64,000 nt of DNA from Pedobacter suwonensis (GTDB lineage: Bacteria; Bacteroidota; Bacteroidia; Sphingobacteriales; Sphingobacteriaceae). Below are positions 1 through 7,951 of this stretch, in pieces. The stretch is from contig NZ_FOJM01000005.1 of the NCBI RefSeq assembly GCF_900111825.1, forward strand, positions 124,001 through 188,000, in the 5' to 3' direction. The notes beneath the pieces were generated by a model. It was given only the letters and a program-made list of their open reading frames with translations. It was not told the DNA's origin and made no database searches. The position numbers were made by a program, and so were the translations under genes. The stretch's first letter is position 1. Every line of letters starts with the position of its first letter.

Positions 1-1
1 C

Positions 2-586
2 ATTGGAGCGCACGGCGTTGGCCTGGCACAGTTGAACAAAGGCGACACCGTGGTGATACTCGGCGCCGGACCTATTGGTTTGGGGACTATTGCCTTTGCC
101 AAAATAAGTGGAGCTGAGGTTATCGTTATTGATGTAAATGATAACAGGTTATCTTTTTGCAGCGAGCGTTTGGGTATCACACACACCATAAATCCATTAA
201 AAACCGACGTTTTAGAGCAGCTGTCAAAAATTACCGATGGAGAAATGGCGAAAGTGGTAATTGATTGTACCGGAAATTTAAATGCCATTAACAATGCTTT
301 CAAATTTTTGGCACATACCGGTAAATTTATCATGATAGGCCTTCAGAAAGGTACGATTGAGGTGGTACATCCTGAGTTTCATAAGCGCGAAGCTGTACTG
401 ATGAGCAGTAGAAATGCCTTGCCGCATGATTTTGCCTATGTGATTGATTGCATTAGAAAAGGGTTGGTTAAACCGATGGATTTTATCACCCATAATGTTC
501 CATTTACGGAAGTAAAAGAAAAGTTTAATCATTTGCTCCAGGCCAATGAATCGCTGATCAAGGCATTGATCAGTTTTGATGAATAA
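2..586 (+). CDS. zinc-type alcohol dehydrogenase, 3' part
   Basis: The reading frame is open to the left edge of the window, so only the C-terminal ~194 codons are present and the true start lies outside. The visible part is the NAD(P)-binding Rossmann half of a medium-chain dehydrogenase/reductase: the glycine motif GAGPIGLG is followed by a beta-strand ending in an acidic residue (VIVIDVND), the usual sign of NAD preference. The N-terminal catalytic domain with the zinc ligands is missing, so substrate cannot be judged; sugar-alcohol or aldonate dehydrogenases of this family are plausible. A TTG at 32 can be read as a start but is only an internal leucine codon. A short imperfect hairpin with a T-run follows near 630-676. 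Confidence 0.85.
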   Translation: MGAHGVGLAQLNKGDTVVILGAGPIGLGTIAFAKISGAEVIVIDVNDNRLSFCSERLGITHTINPLKTDVLEQLSKITDGEMAKVVIDCTGNLNAINNAFKFLAHTGKFIMIGLQKGTIEVVHPEFHKREAVLMSSRNALPHDFAYVIDCIRKGLVKPMDFITHNVPFTEVKEKFNHLLQANESLIKALISFDE

Positions 587-712
587 TGTCAGGTATTTAA
601 TTTAATTCTAAAAAAGGAATTCCAGTAATTAAAGAGCAGGACTAGTTTTGTATATCAAATCTGATCCTGTTTTTTTATAATATGATATCGTTTTCTTATT
701 ACCGTTTTCTGT

Positions 713-1606
713 TTAACCCTTAATTTCAAGCTTATATCCCTTAGCGCGGACCACAGTAATATTGATGTTTGGATCAGGTGCCAGTTTTTTTCTCAGTTTC
801 GATATAAACATATCCAGGCTACGGCCAACAATAATCCCTTCATCTTCCCATATTTCTTTTTGCAGCCGGCTTCTCTCTATGGTTTCGTTAGGAGACTGGG
901 CGAAGATGAGCAGTAATCTTGTTTCCGTACCAGTTAACGCTATTGTGTCTTCATTTAGGGTGAGTTTACGGTTTTTAGCATCAAACAGAACTGAACTTAA
1001 AGTTATCAGGTCGTTATGTTCATCATCATTGGGTAAAGCCTTTATGGGTTTAACCGATCTAAAGAAGATAAAGCCAACAAACGCTAAAAATGGCAGGCTA
1101 CCGAGCAGATACCCATTCTTTTTGGTGATTATGCCTGTAGGTTTCAGTTGAATGTTGATCATATATTGTGCTTTTGGTTGTTTTCTTCCTATGCAGGCTA
1201 TAATTTCATCTTTTTTGTTGTGGGCTATTGCGTAGCCATAAACAGTGCTTGAATCGTTAATATTCAGCACTTTAACTACGTAGTTGTCTGTCATTGGGTC
1301 ATTTGCTAGCAAACGTTTAGTCGTATTCACCAGGGTGATGGGGTTGAAACTAAATTCATGCTCAAACTGAATTTGATATTCATTTTCCGCAACCTTTTTT
1401 ATCGGAAGCACCCTGGATATACTATCGCCCGATTGTAAAAGTAGTTCATCTCCGATGCGACGAAATAAGACCTCTCTTCTTGAAAGATGAAAATCATCAT
1501 TATCCGAAATACTGAAAGCTGCAAAAATCATGATGAAAGATAAAAGCAATAATGCACCGAAGAGGTACATGCTTTTACCCGTGAAGAGGTTTCGACTAAG
1601 TTGCAT
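713..1606 (-). CDS. membrane-anchored winged-helix transcriptional regulator
   Basis: This is a 297-residue one-component regulator. Residues ~13-33 form a first membrane helix, ~35-165 a predicted periplasmic domain, ~165-183 a second membrane helix, and ~200-297 an OmpR/PhoB-type winged-helix DNA-binding domain (LTGTETRLLLIFA, then the SLDMFISKLRKKL recognition region and the VRAKGYKL wing). There is no receiver domain, so sensing is inferred to occur in the periplasm or membrane, with DNA bound close to the membrane. Unlike ToxR, the DNA-binding domain is C-terminal and follows two membrane spans. It is divergent from the gene at 1711, across a 104-bp region with three TTTACA repeats, and probably controls that gene. 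The ligand is unknown. Confidence 0.8.
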   Translation of the reverse strand: MQLSRNLFTGKSMYLFGALLLLSFIMIFAAFSISDNDDFHLSRREVLFRRIGDELLLQSGDSISRVLPIKKVAENEYQIQFEHEFSFNPITLVNTTKRLLANDPMTDNYVVKVLNINDSSTVYGYAIAHNKKDEIIACIGRKQPKAQYMINIQLKPTGIITKKNGYLLGSLPFLAFVGFIFFRSVKPIKALPNDDEHNDLITLSSVLFDAKNRKLTLNEDTIALTGTETRLLLIFAQSPNETIERSRLQKEIWEDEGIIVGRSLDMFISKLRKKLAPDPNINITVVRAKGYKLEIKG

Positions 1607-1621
1607 AATGTCAATGTTTTA

Positions 1622-1648
1622 TTTACAAAGTTTACATTTTTATTTACA
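1622..1648. promoter_or_regulatory. three direct TTTACA repeats, candidate operator
   Basis: TTTACA occurs at 1622, 1631 and 1643, between the divergent membrane-anchored regulator and the gene at 1711. PhoB/OmpR-type winged-helix proteins commonly bind direct repeats about 10-11 bp apart; here the steps are 9 and 12 bp. The region is AT-rich, so chance is possible. Confidence 0.35.
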
Positions 1649-1710
1649 ATCCTGCTTCTTCAGACGGATAAATATCAAAGTAAGTTTGTTTCATTAATTT
1701 TTAAAAAGAT

Positions 1711-2325
1711 ATGGAAAATAAACAAAAAGCCTTAAACAAATCTGATTTATCAGCAGATAGATCGATGATGATCAAACCTGCAAAAAAGAGGAACAAAATG
1801 ATGTATGTGCTGATTTTGCCGCTGGTGGTGGTAAGCGGATTAGCATTTGCTAACCGTGAAATTAAAAATGAGAGTAAAAGGCTCAGCTCAAAACCCCTTT
1901 CTGCTGCTCAAAGAGACGCCGAGAAGAAAAAATGGGAGGTTAGCCCTGATGGTATTAAATTTAGAAAATGGGAATCGTCACCAACAGGAAAAAATGTACA
2001 TGTCAGTGCTGCTAAGATAAAAAAAGATATAAGTGAATTTACAGATATGGAAGCCGTGGTAACGGCATTAACGCTTCCGCCCGGATCAAGATTGGGGTTC
2101 GGTGTAATGGCCCGCATTAATGGTGCCGATTACATTGTAAATTTTGAGGCAGAAAAGTCTCAACTTGCACCATTGTATAGCTTAAAGATTAACGATAAGA
2201 TCATGGTCAGAAGCCGTAATATGTCATACGCACCTAAGTATTCATATCCAATAGTATCTGCTGAATATGTAGAACGGGATAATAAGGTAATTTTTAAACG
2301 TTTACCCCGCAAAGGTGGTTGCTAA
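1711..2325 (+). CDS. membrane-anchored protein of unknown function
   Basis: A 204-residue protein I do not recognise. About 28 polar, Lys-rich residues precede one hydrophobic segment (~30-48, MYVLILPLVVVSGLAFA), so it is likely a type II anchored protein with an exported C-terminal part. A lysine-rich linker (~50-105) leads to a compact beta-rich region (~108-200, with RLGFGVMARINGADYIVNF) that could be an OB-like or beta-barrel domain; this is inferred from strand pattern only. It ends in Gly-Gly-Cys. The gene is divergent from the membrane-anchored regulator at 713-1606, which suggests the pair act together in envelope sensing. Confidence 0.7.
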   Translation: MENKQKALNKSDLSADRSMMIKPAKKRNKMMYVLILPLVVVSGLAFANREIKNESKRLSSKPLSAAQRDAEKKKWEVSPDGIKFRKWESSPTGKNVHVSAAKIKKDISEFTDMEAVVTALTLPPGSRLGFGVMARINGADYIVNFEAEKSQLAPLYSLKINDKIMVRSRNMSYAPKYSYPIVSAEYVERDNKVIFKRLPRKGGC

Positions 2326-2440
2326 GCAAATTAATAACGTCGTAAATTTAATGAGGCTATTATAGCCTGTTATAAGGTTGATAACAAGTTATGCCTTCAA
2401 GAAGAAAATGGAAAGGAAGTATCTAAACTTTTCCATTTTC

Positions 2441-3064
2441 TTACTCATAAGTTTTATCAATCAAAAACGAAATGGCATTTTGAATTTCCGATCGTCCATC
2501 TGCACTTTTAAGGTCCAATCCACAAAATGTACAATCGTTCGTGGTGGCGTAAATGTCAAGGTAGTAAATTCCTGAAATCAGCAATGCAATAATGGCCCGG
2601 TATCTTTTGGCATTTTTCTCGAAATGAGGATCAGTAATGCCTTCAAATAAGCGCGCTCCGTTTTCTTCGCGATCGTTCGCCAGTTTTTTCAAGGATCTAC
2701 GGTTGTCTAATAATCCCCAAAGCAGAATTTTCTGGATATTTTTATTCTTGAAAACATAATCGAATTGAGAGAGAAGCATGTCTTTAGAAAATTTTTTTCC
2801 TCCATCTTTTATCACAGTTCCACCCGATTCATCTTTTACATTGCTCCAAAAATCCTGTGATCGGATGTATTCATCAATCAGACCGTCCTTCCCACCAAAA
2901 TAATTATAGATTAATTTTTTGTCCAAGCCTGCAGTACGTGCAATATCATTGACCTTTAGGCCTGAAAAACCTTTGGTATGCAGTATTTTTTCTACCGCAT
3001 ATAAAAATTTCTGTTTGCTTTTTTCTTTGTTCCTAAACGGTTTGGCTTCTGTTTCCTCTTCCAT
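2441..3064 (-). CDS. TetR/AcrR family transcriptional regulator
   Basis: A 207-residue protein with a TetR-type helix-turn-helix at residues ~14-58 (LKVNDIARTAGLDKKLIYNYFGGKDGL matches the family pattern of recognition helix followed by YxxFxxK). The C-terminal ~140 residues are the variable ligand-binding and dimerisation region and do not name a ligand; they contain a C-x2-C pair near the end (TFCGLDL). The gene is divergent from the operon starting at 3220, and an 18-bp perfect palindrome lies 50 bp upstream of its start. TetR proteins usually repress themselves and the divergent neighbour, so the membrane genes at 3220-4224 are the likely targets. Confidence 0.88.
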   Translation of the reverse strand: MEEETEAKPFRNKEKSKQKFLYAVEKILHTKGFSGLKVNDIARTAGLDKKLIYNYFGGKDGLIDEYIRSQDFWSNVKDESGGTVIKDGGKKFSKDMLLSQFDYVFKNKNIQKILLWGLLDNRRSLKKLANDREENGARLFEGITDPHFEKNAKRYRAIIALLISGIYYLDIYATTNDCTFCGLDLKSADGRSEIQNAISFLIDKTYE

Positions 3065-3113
3065 ATCATATAAATAACCAACGGGAAAATTACATAATCA
3101 TTTTAAATATTTT

Positions 3114-3131
3114 TATCACCAATTGGTGATA
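3114..3131. promoter_or_regulatory. 18-bp perfect palindrome, candidate TetR operator
   Basis: TATCACCAATTGGTGATA is its own reverse complement. It lies between the divergent tetR gene and the gene at 3220. A Bacteroidota-type -7 box (TATATTTG, 3137-3144) sits 5 bp to its right, so the palindrome covers the place of the -33 element and a bound dimer would block the rightward promoter. Confidence 0.65.
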
Positions 3132-3136
3132 TGTTG

Positions 3137-3144
3137 TATATTTG
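3137..3144 (+). promoter_or_regulatory. -7 promoter box (TAnnTTTG type)
   Basis: TATATTTG fits the Bacteroidota primary sigma factor -7 consensus TAnnTTTG. It lies 75 bp upstream of the start at 3220 and beside the TetR palindrome. No clear TTG -33 element is seen at the expected distance. Confidence 0.5.
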
Positions 3145-3219
3145 TCTAGTCGGGGCGATTGGCAAAAGAATGACGAAGCGCTCTGCAAGACCCAAACTAC
3201 ATTAATCTGAGCAAACGAT

Positions 3220-3477
3220 ATGAAAAAGGAAACTTCCATTTCGGCAATACCTGTAGAAGAATTGTATAAAAAGAAAAAAAGTCTGCAGGGTGCACTGCTT
3301 GGGCTTGGCTTGGTATTGCTCGTTGCTACTGCAGTTATTATCTATCTGGCCTTTTCATCTAACATGCCCAAAGTACTGATGATCGTTCCGTTTTGCAGTT
3401 CGCTAACACTATTGCCAGCTTTTATCAGCTTGTCGCAGATTAATACTGAACTTAAAAACAGAAACGCCAAATCATAG
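3220..3477 (+). CDS. small two-helix membrane protein
   Basis: An 85-residue protein with a charged N-terminus (residues 1-22) and two hydrophobic helices at about 25-46 and 51-73, followed by a polar tail. I do not recognise the family. It is the first gene after the putative TetR-controlled promoter and ends 6 bp before the DUF3667 gene, so the two are very probably co-transcribed. Membrane genes next to a TetR regulator are often transport or stress related, but nothing in the sequence shows a function. Confidence 0.7.
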   Translation: MKKETSISAIPVEELYKKKKSLQGALLGLGLVLLVATAVIIYLAFSSNMPKVLMIVPFCSSLTLLPAFISLSQINTELKNRNAKS

Positions 3478-3483
3478 CCAGCC

Positions 3484-4224
3484 ATGTCAACAGATTGCCT
3501 GAATTGTGGCGCTCCGGTGATGCAGAATTACTGTGCAAACTGTGGGCAAAAGTCTACTACACATCGTTATTCCATTAAACACTTTATTGAACATGATTTT
3601 ATTCATGGGGTTTGGCATGTAGATAAAGGCATTTTATTTACCCTGAAAAGCCTGTTCACCCGGCCGGGGCACAGTGTCCGCGAATACATTCAGGGCAAAA
3701 GGGTTCCTTATTTTAGTTTTATTACGCTCATCCTGCTCATTCTGACGGTATCAGGTCTCATAGCGCCCTATGCACATGGCAATATGTCCGATCTGATGCC
3801 TAAGAGTGGCAAAGCAATGATGAACGATCTCGAGAAATTTATTTCTCATTATCCCAAACTAGTACTCATTATCACAATTCCTGTTTATTCTTGCTTCAGT
3901 TTAATCTGGTTTAGAAAAGCGAAGCTTAACTTCTCAGAACACCTGGTTTTAAACTCGTACCGCGTTATTGTAGAAATGATTATCGGGCTGCTTGTTTCGG
4001 TCCTGACCATATTCTATCACAATACCCAGGTGCTGTTATTTCTATACTTCGGTGTATTAAGTTTTTTAGGTCTTTTCTATAGCATTTGGTTTTATTATCA
4101 GTTTTTTTCGGCCTTTAACTATCGTAAAATCGCTTTGATTTTAAGAAGCATCCTCGTTCCGGTATCGTACAGTTTACTTGCCCTTCTACTTGGCATTGTT
4201 TACGCTGTCATTGCAAAACGTTGA
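3484..4224 (+). CDS. DUF3667 membrane protein with N-terminal zinc ribbon
   Basis: A 246-residue protein. Residues ~5-22 form a zinc ribbon (CLNCGAP, then YCANCGQK: two C-x2-C knuckles). It is followed by the conserved block HDFIHGVWHVDKGILFTLKSLFTRPG of the DUF3667 family, common in Bacteroidota, and then about five membrane helices (~80-100, 125-142, 160-180, 185-208, 220-243). The biochemical role of the family is not established. It is the second gene of the operon beginning at 3220 and shares its probable TetR control. Confidence 0.85.
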   Translation: MSTDCLNCGAPVMQNYCANCGQKSTTHRYSIKHFIEHDFIHGVWHVDKGILFTLKSLFTRPGHSVREYIQGKRVPYFSFITLILLILTVSGLIAPYAHGNMSDLMPKSGKAMMNDLEKFISHYPKLVLIITIPVYSCFSLIWFRKAKLNFSEHLVLNSYRVIVEMIIGLLVSVLTIFYHNTQVLLFLYFGVLSFLGLFYSIWFYYQFFSAFNYRKIALILRSILVPVSYSLLALLLGIVYAVIAKR

Positions 4225-4674
4225 TTTTAACAGGCGAATACCGTTGAATAAGGAGTTTTATATTTCATTTACTAATAAAATAGGTGCTTAATTCGATTTT
4301 TTTGGCCCGGATCTGGCGTTGCGTGGTATAAAAAAAATTGATTAGGTGTGCAAATGTATCGAACCAGGTTTTGCAGGCAGACAAAAATATTGTGGTTATT
4401 GCGGGCCGCGCTGCTGTGATGGAAGATTTTATCAGAAATAATTTAATCAGGATTAATGAGGTTTTGAAGAGATATATTCTTTAAACCAAGTCAAAACCTA
4501 TCTTTTCTTTCCTTGGATACCACTTTTAAAACAGACAGATTATTATGAAACATTACTCTTCGTTCAGAATGAAAGTAAGATCTGTTGGCTGCTGATATTT
4601 AAACAGCGTAGCGGAGTGGCAAAAGCAAGGTAGAAATCTCATTTTTCGGAATACATTTTGCTAAATTAAAAGTG
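4225..4674. other. 450-bp intergenic region with possible gene remnant
   Basis: No intact gene is visible. On the plus strand 4338-4484 is open for 48 codons (TTG to TAA) and reads like real protein (…DKNIVVIAGRAAVMEDFIRN…), but it has no good start and no recognisable partner sequence around it. It may be a decayed fragment or chance. Near 4560-4620 there is a segment resembling the short dispersed repeats seen elsewhere in the window (cttcgttcagaatga). Confidence 0.4.
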
Positions 4675-5142
4675 ATGATTAATGTTAGTCCCGAAACAAA
4701 ACAACAAGCCTTATTATTCCTCGCAAGGGATCAGAAAGTGGCAGCCGTCAAAATAATTAAAGATCAGAGTAAATGCGGTTTAAAAGAAGCTAAAGATTAT
4801 GTAGATGCCTTAGAAGTTGGAGTACAGCAACCAATAACCAATCTCGGCAATCTGGACGCTGAGCTATTGGCTATTTTAAATCAGGGCAATAAACTAAACG
4901 CCATTAAGCATTATAAGGATGCCACAGGTTCGGGGTTGGCAGAAAGTAAAGATTATGTGGAAAAGTTGATCCGCTCTGAGGTTACCGGCAATGTGATGCA
5001 GCGAAGCAGGGATACGGAGATCAAAGATATCATTTCTGACCATGTAGGGGATAACCAAAATCCCATTCAAAAATTTTTGATAAAACTATTGATTATTGTT
5101 ATGGCTTCAGCAGCTTTAACTTATATTCTGTTTAACATGTAG
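4675..5142 (+). CDS. membrane-anchored protein with two L7/L12 C-terminal-like domains
   Basis: The ATG at 4675 is preferred to the adjoining GTG at 4672. The 155-residue protein holds two copies of a ~40-residue motif resembling the C-terminal domain of ribosomal protein bL12: residues ~8-47 (KVAAVKIIKDQSKCGLKEAK) and ~63-100 (KLNAIKHYKDATGSGLAESK), each with the alpha-loop-alpha pattern ending in xGLxEaKdYV. A charged linker leads to one C-terminal membrane helix (~133-152). In bL12 this domain contacts translation factors; here it is fixed to the membrane with the domains predicted to be cytoplasmic, so a docking or ribosome-associated role is possible but unproven. It appears to stand alone. 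Confidence 0.75.
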   Translation: MINVSPETKQQALLFLARDQKVAAVKIIKDQSKCGLKEAKDYVDALEVGVQQPITNLGNLDAELLAILNQGNKLNAIKHYKDATGSGLAESKDYVEKLIRSEVTGNVMQRSRDTEIKDIISDHVGDNQNPIQKFLIKLLIIVMASAALTYILFNM

Positions 5143-5230
5143 TAAAAAGTGATGCAATATTTCTGATAGAATTAAAATGCGTGAATTAAAATCATTAATT
5201 TGATTTCACACACAAATAAATCTTTAGAAT

Positions 5231-5506
5231 ATGAAAATTACATTGGATTCCAAATCCCTTTTATTGGGATTTTTTGGCGCTGGCATTATGTTTACCGCCA
5301 TCAGTTTTAAAAATAGTCAGGATCAAACGGGCGGAAGGTACCGTACGGAAGTAAATGCCACTAACATGGTTGTGATCCTGGATAGCGAGACCGGAAATTA
5401 CATCATTGCACCAGAGATAAAGGATTTCGGTAAAGTACAATGGGTAAAGGGTGAGTTTAATAAGACTTTTGATACTGCGATTGATAATAGAAAGGAACTG
5501 AAATAA
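5231..5506 (+). CDS. small exported or anchored hypothetical protein
   Basis: A 91-residue protein. Residues ~8-26 (SLLLGFFGAGIMFTAISF) form a signal peptide or single membrane anchor; the remainder is a short polar domain (about 65 residues) with alternating strands (NMVVILDSETGNYIIAP). No family is recognised. It lies 88 bp after the L7/L12-like gene on the same strand, so it could share a transcript, although the gap is AT-rich enough to hold its own promoter. Confidence 0.6.
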   Translation: MKITLDSKSLLLGFFGAGIMFTAISFKNSQDQTGGRYRTEVNATNMVVILDSETGNYIIAPEIKDFGKVQWVKGEFNKTFDTAIDNRKELK

Positions 5507-5544
5507 CAAAAGGAGTATTTTTTATACCATTGTGTATCCTGTTT

Positions 5545-5640
5545 TAAATTGTCATCCTGGGCGCAACGAAGGATCTTTCTAGTGTGATTGACTACCTTAT
5601 AGAAGGATTCTTCACTGCGTTCAGAATAACAGCAGGGCGC
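5545..5640. repeat. REP-like inverted repeat element
   Basis: Two arms, about 5550-5580 (tcatcctgggcgcaacgaag) and 5605-5633 (gattcttcactgcgttcaga), are imperfect reverse complements and can fold into one long hairpin. Related sequences occur at about 19100-19200 and 42808-42838. Such palindromic repeats are common between genes of Bacteroidota; no coding function is inferred. Confidence 0.6.
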
Positions 5641-5768
5641 CTTCGTGTAAGGGACGCGTACGAAAAGCATAGCTATTCAAGCGCAGATTCCACTGCTGTT
5701 TCTCAATTTTCAAACCTGAGTGTAACGAATGATTTTTTAAAGTCAGGCTATATCTGTCAGCGATAAAT

Positions 5769-7409
5769 CTACCCCAGCTTCCTGCCGGTATTAATTACAT
5801 TAACGCCATTAAAACGTGTGGTTGCGCTACCATGCGAAACGGCGCTTACCTGCCCTGGCTGACCTTTACCATCCGAAAATGTCCCACCCAGGCGATAATC
5901 GTTTTTGTCGCAGCGCTGTACGCATGAATTCCAGAATTCCTGGGTATTGGCCTGATAAGCCGCGTCTTTTAACATGCCAACAATTTTGCCTTCTTTAATT
6001 TCATAAGCCAGCTGTGCGCTAAACTGAAAATTATAACGCTGCTGGTCTATAGAGTAAGAGTTCCGGCCAAACATATAAATACCTTTTTCTACATTTTTAA
6101 CCATGTCGGCTGCACTTAATGCCGTATTTCCAGGCGCCAATGATACGTTGGGCATCCGCTGAAACTGGATGCTGTCCCAACTGTCGGCATAACAACAACC
6201 TTGCGATTCTTTTAGTCCTAAAATATGCGCCTGATCGCGGATGGTTTGATAATTTACCAAAATTCCATCTTTAATGATGTCCCATTTACCACATTTTACG
6301 CCCTCATCATCATAGCCTACTGCACCTAACGACCCTGGTTCCAGTTTGTCGCCGATGATATTCACTTCTTTACTGCCGAAATTGAATTTTTTTGATTCCC
6401 ACTTATCCAATGTCAGGAAACTGGTTCCGGCATAATTGGCTTCATAACCTAAAACGCGGTCGAGTTCTGTGGGATGGCCGACAGATTCATGTATGGTTAG
6501 AAAGAGGTGTGACGGATCTAAAACCAGGTCGTATTTACCCGGTGCTATAGGTTTCGCTTTTAATTTCTCGTCAACATGTACTGCGGCTTCGCGCACATCG
6601 TCTAGCATATCGTACCGTTTTTTGTACATGGTAACCGGCCCGCCTTTTATCTTTTCTTCATCTTTGGGCTTCAGGTACTCGAAACCCATACCCATTGGTG
6701 CGCTTAAAGCATTTCTGGTTTCGAACTTGCCGCTGGCAGAATCGGTTTTTGTCAGGGTAAAGGTTGGCCATATCCTGTGGATATCCTGATCGATGTAAGA
6801 TCCGTCAGTAGAGGCAAAATATTTTTGTTCATTGACCATGAAGAGATTGGAACTGATATATTTAGCGCCACCTTTCATGGCCTCGCTATTTACATTTAAG
6901 AGGAGATCAACTTTGTCGGCAATGGGCACTTCAAAGGCATTGATTTCAATGGGTGTTTTCCAGTTTACCTCGCCAAAACCCTTTTGCGCGGCTAGTCTTA
7001 CAGGTTCTTCCATTAATCTGGCATTTCCTTTAGCTATGGCCACGGCAGCTTCAGCAGCCTTGGCAATGCTGCTGTCGTCCATGTTGTTTGTTGCGGCAAA
7101 ACCCCAGCTTCCGTTTGCAATCACGCGAACACCTAACCCGTAGGATTCAGAATTGGAAATGTTCTCTACCCGTGTTTCCCTGGTGGCCACAACCTGGTTC
7201 AAATATCTTCCTATACGAACATCAGCATAAGTGGCACCTTTGCTTTTGGCTGCATTGAGCGCAACATCGGCCATTTTTTTCTTTAAAGCAACATCAACAG
7301 GCGTTAAAGATTCTTCAACAGAAATCATTTTGCCGAAGGCCGGGATATTTGGCATCATACCGGCGGTAAGGCCAACACCCGTCATGTATAGGAAATCTCT
7401 TCTTCTCAA
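5769..7409 (-). CDS. tldD: TldD-family metalloprotease, paralogue 1
   Basis: A 546-residue TldD/PmbA-family protein. TldD is the catalytic half of the TldD-TldE zinc protease, known in Escherichia coli for microcin B17 maturation and degradation of unfolded peptides. The active-site motif HESVGHPTELDR (HExxxH plus a downstream acidic ligand) is near residue 309. The N-terminus MRRRDFLYMTGVGLTAG resembles a Tat signal (RR-x-F-L then a hydrophobic stretch), whereas E. coli TldD is cytosolic. The start is TTG; no in-frame ATG lies between the upstream stop and this codon, and using the first internal ATG (7385) would remove the signal. It is similar over its whole length to the TldD at 9271-10905, so it is a duplication. 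Confidence 0.92.
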   Translation of the reverse strand: MRRRDFLYMTGVGLTAGMMPNIPAFGKMISVEESLTPVDVALKKKMADVALNAAKSKGATYADVRIGRYLNQVVATRETRVENISNSESYGLGVRVIANGSWGFAATNNMDDSSIAKAAEAAVAIAKGNARLMEEPVRLAAQKGFGEVNWKTPIEINAFEVPIADKVDLLLNVNSEAMKGGAKYISSNLFMVNEQKYFASTDGSYIDQDIHRIWPTFTLTKTDSASGKFETRNALSAPMGMGFEYLKPKDEEKIKGGPVTMYKKRYDMLDDVREAAVHVDEKLKAKPIAPGKYDLVLDPSHLFLTIHESVGHPTELDRVLGYEANYAGTSFLTLDKWESKKFNFGSKEVNIIGDKLEPGSLGAVGYDDEGVKCGKWDIIKDGILVNYQTIRDQAHILGLKESQGCCYADSWDSIQFQRMPNVSLAPGNTALSAADMVKNVEKGIYMFGRNSYSIDQQRYNFQFSAQLAYEIKEGKIVGMLKDAAYQANTQEFWNSCVQRCDKNDYRLGGTFSDGKGQPGQVSAVSHGSATTRFNGVNVINTGRKLG

Positions 7410-7435
7410 TTTTTGGATTATTTATTAATAAAAAA

Positions 7436-7946
7436 AGGGGTGTCATCTCGACTGCAGCTGCCAATTTTTCATCGGTTGTGGAATGGAGAAATCTATTAAG
7501 TTGTTCAACTATTAGATCTCTCCGTTCCGTTGCACTTCAGTCGAGATGACGATTTAACTTATGCCCTTCGACTCCGCTCAGGGTGACCTTCTGAGGGAAT
7601 GGTGGTTGTTAAATAGGTATTATTCTTAAAAAATATCGTCATTTCGACTGTAGCTGCTGATTTTTCATCGGTAGCGAAACGAAGAAATCTATTTAAAGAG
7701 ATTTACTGTTATAGATCTCTCCGTTCCGTTGCACTTCAGTCGAGATGATTTAACTTATGCCCTTCGACTCCGCTCAGGGTGACCTTCTGAGGGAATGGTG
7801 GTTGTTAAATAGGTATTATTCTTAAAAAATATCGTCATTTCGACTGTAGCTGCCAATTTTTCATCGGTAGCGAAACGGAGAAATCTATTTAAAGAGATTT
7901 TCTGTTATAGATCTCTCCATTCCGTTGCACTTCAGTCGAGGACGAC
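7436..7946. repeat. 196-bp repeat units with internal palindromes
   Basis: This gap between the TldE and TldD genes holds about 2.5 tandem copies of a unit with a 196-bp period (compare taacttatgc at 7555 and 7751). Each unit contains an element of about 115 bp whose ends are inverted repeats (TCATCTCGACTG and CAGTCGAGATGA), plus a second short palindromic block (ttcgactccgctcagggtgac). No gene is present. Recent local duplication is likely, because the copies differ at only a few positions. Confidence 0.85.
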
Positions 7947-7951
7947 ACTAC

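Noticed and set aside
2378-2575. 65-codon plus-strand ORF
   Set aside because: It overlaps the tetR coding region on the other strand and looks like antisense shadow.
5398-5766. Short ORFs around 5398-5766 on both strands
   Set aside because: They cover the REP-like repeat and overlap the 5231 gene; no protein features.
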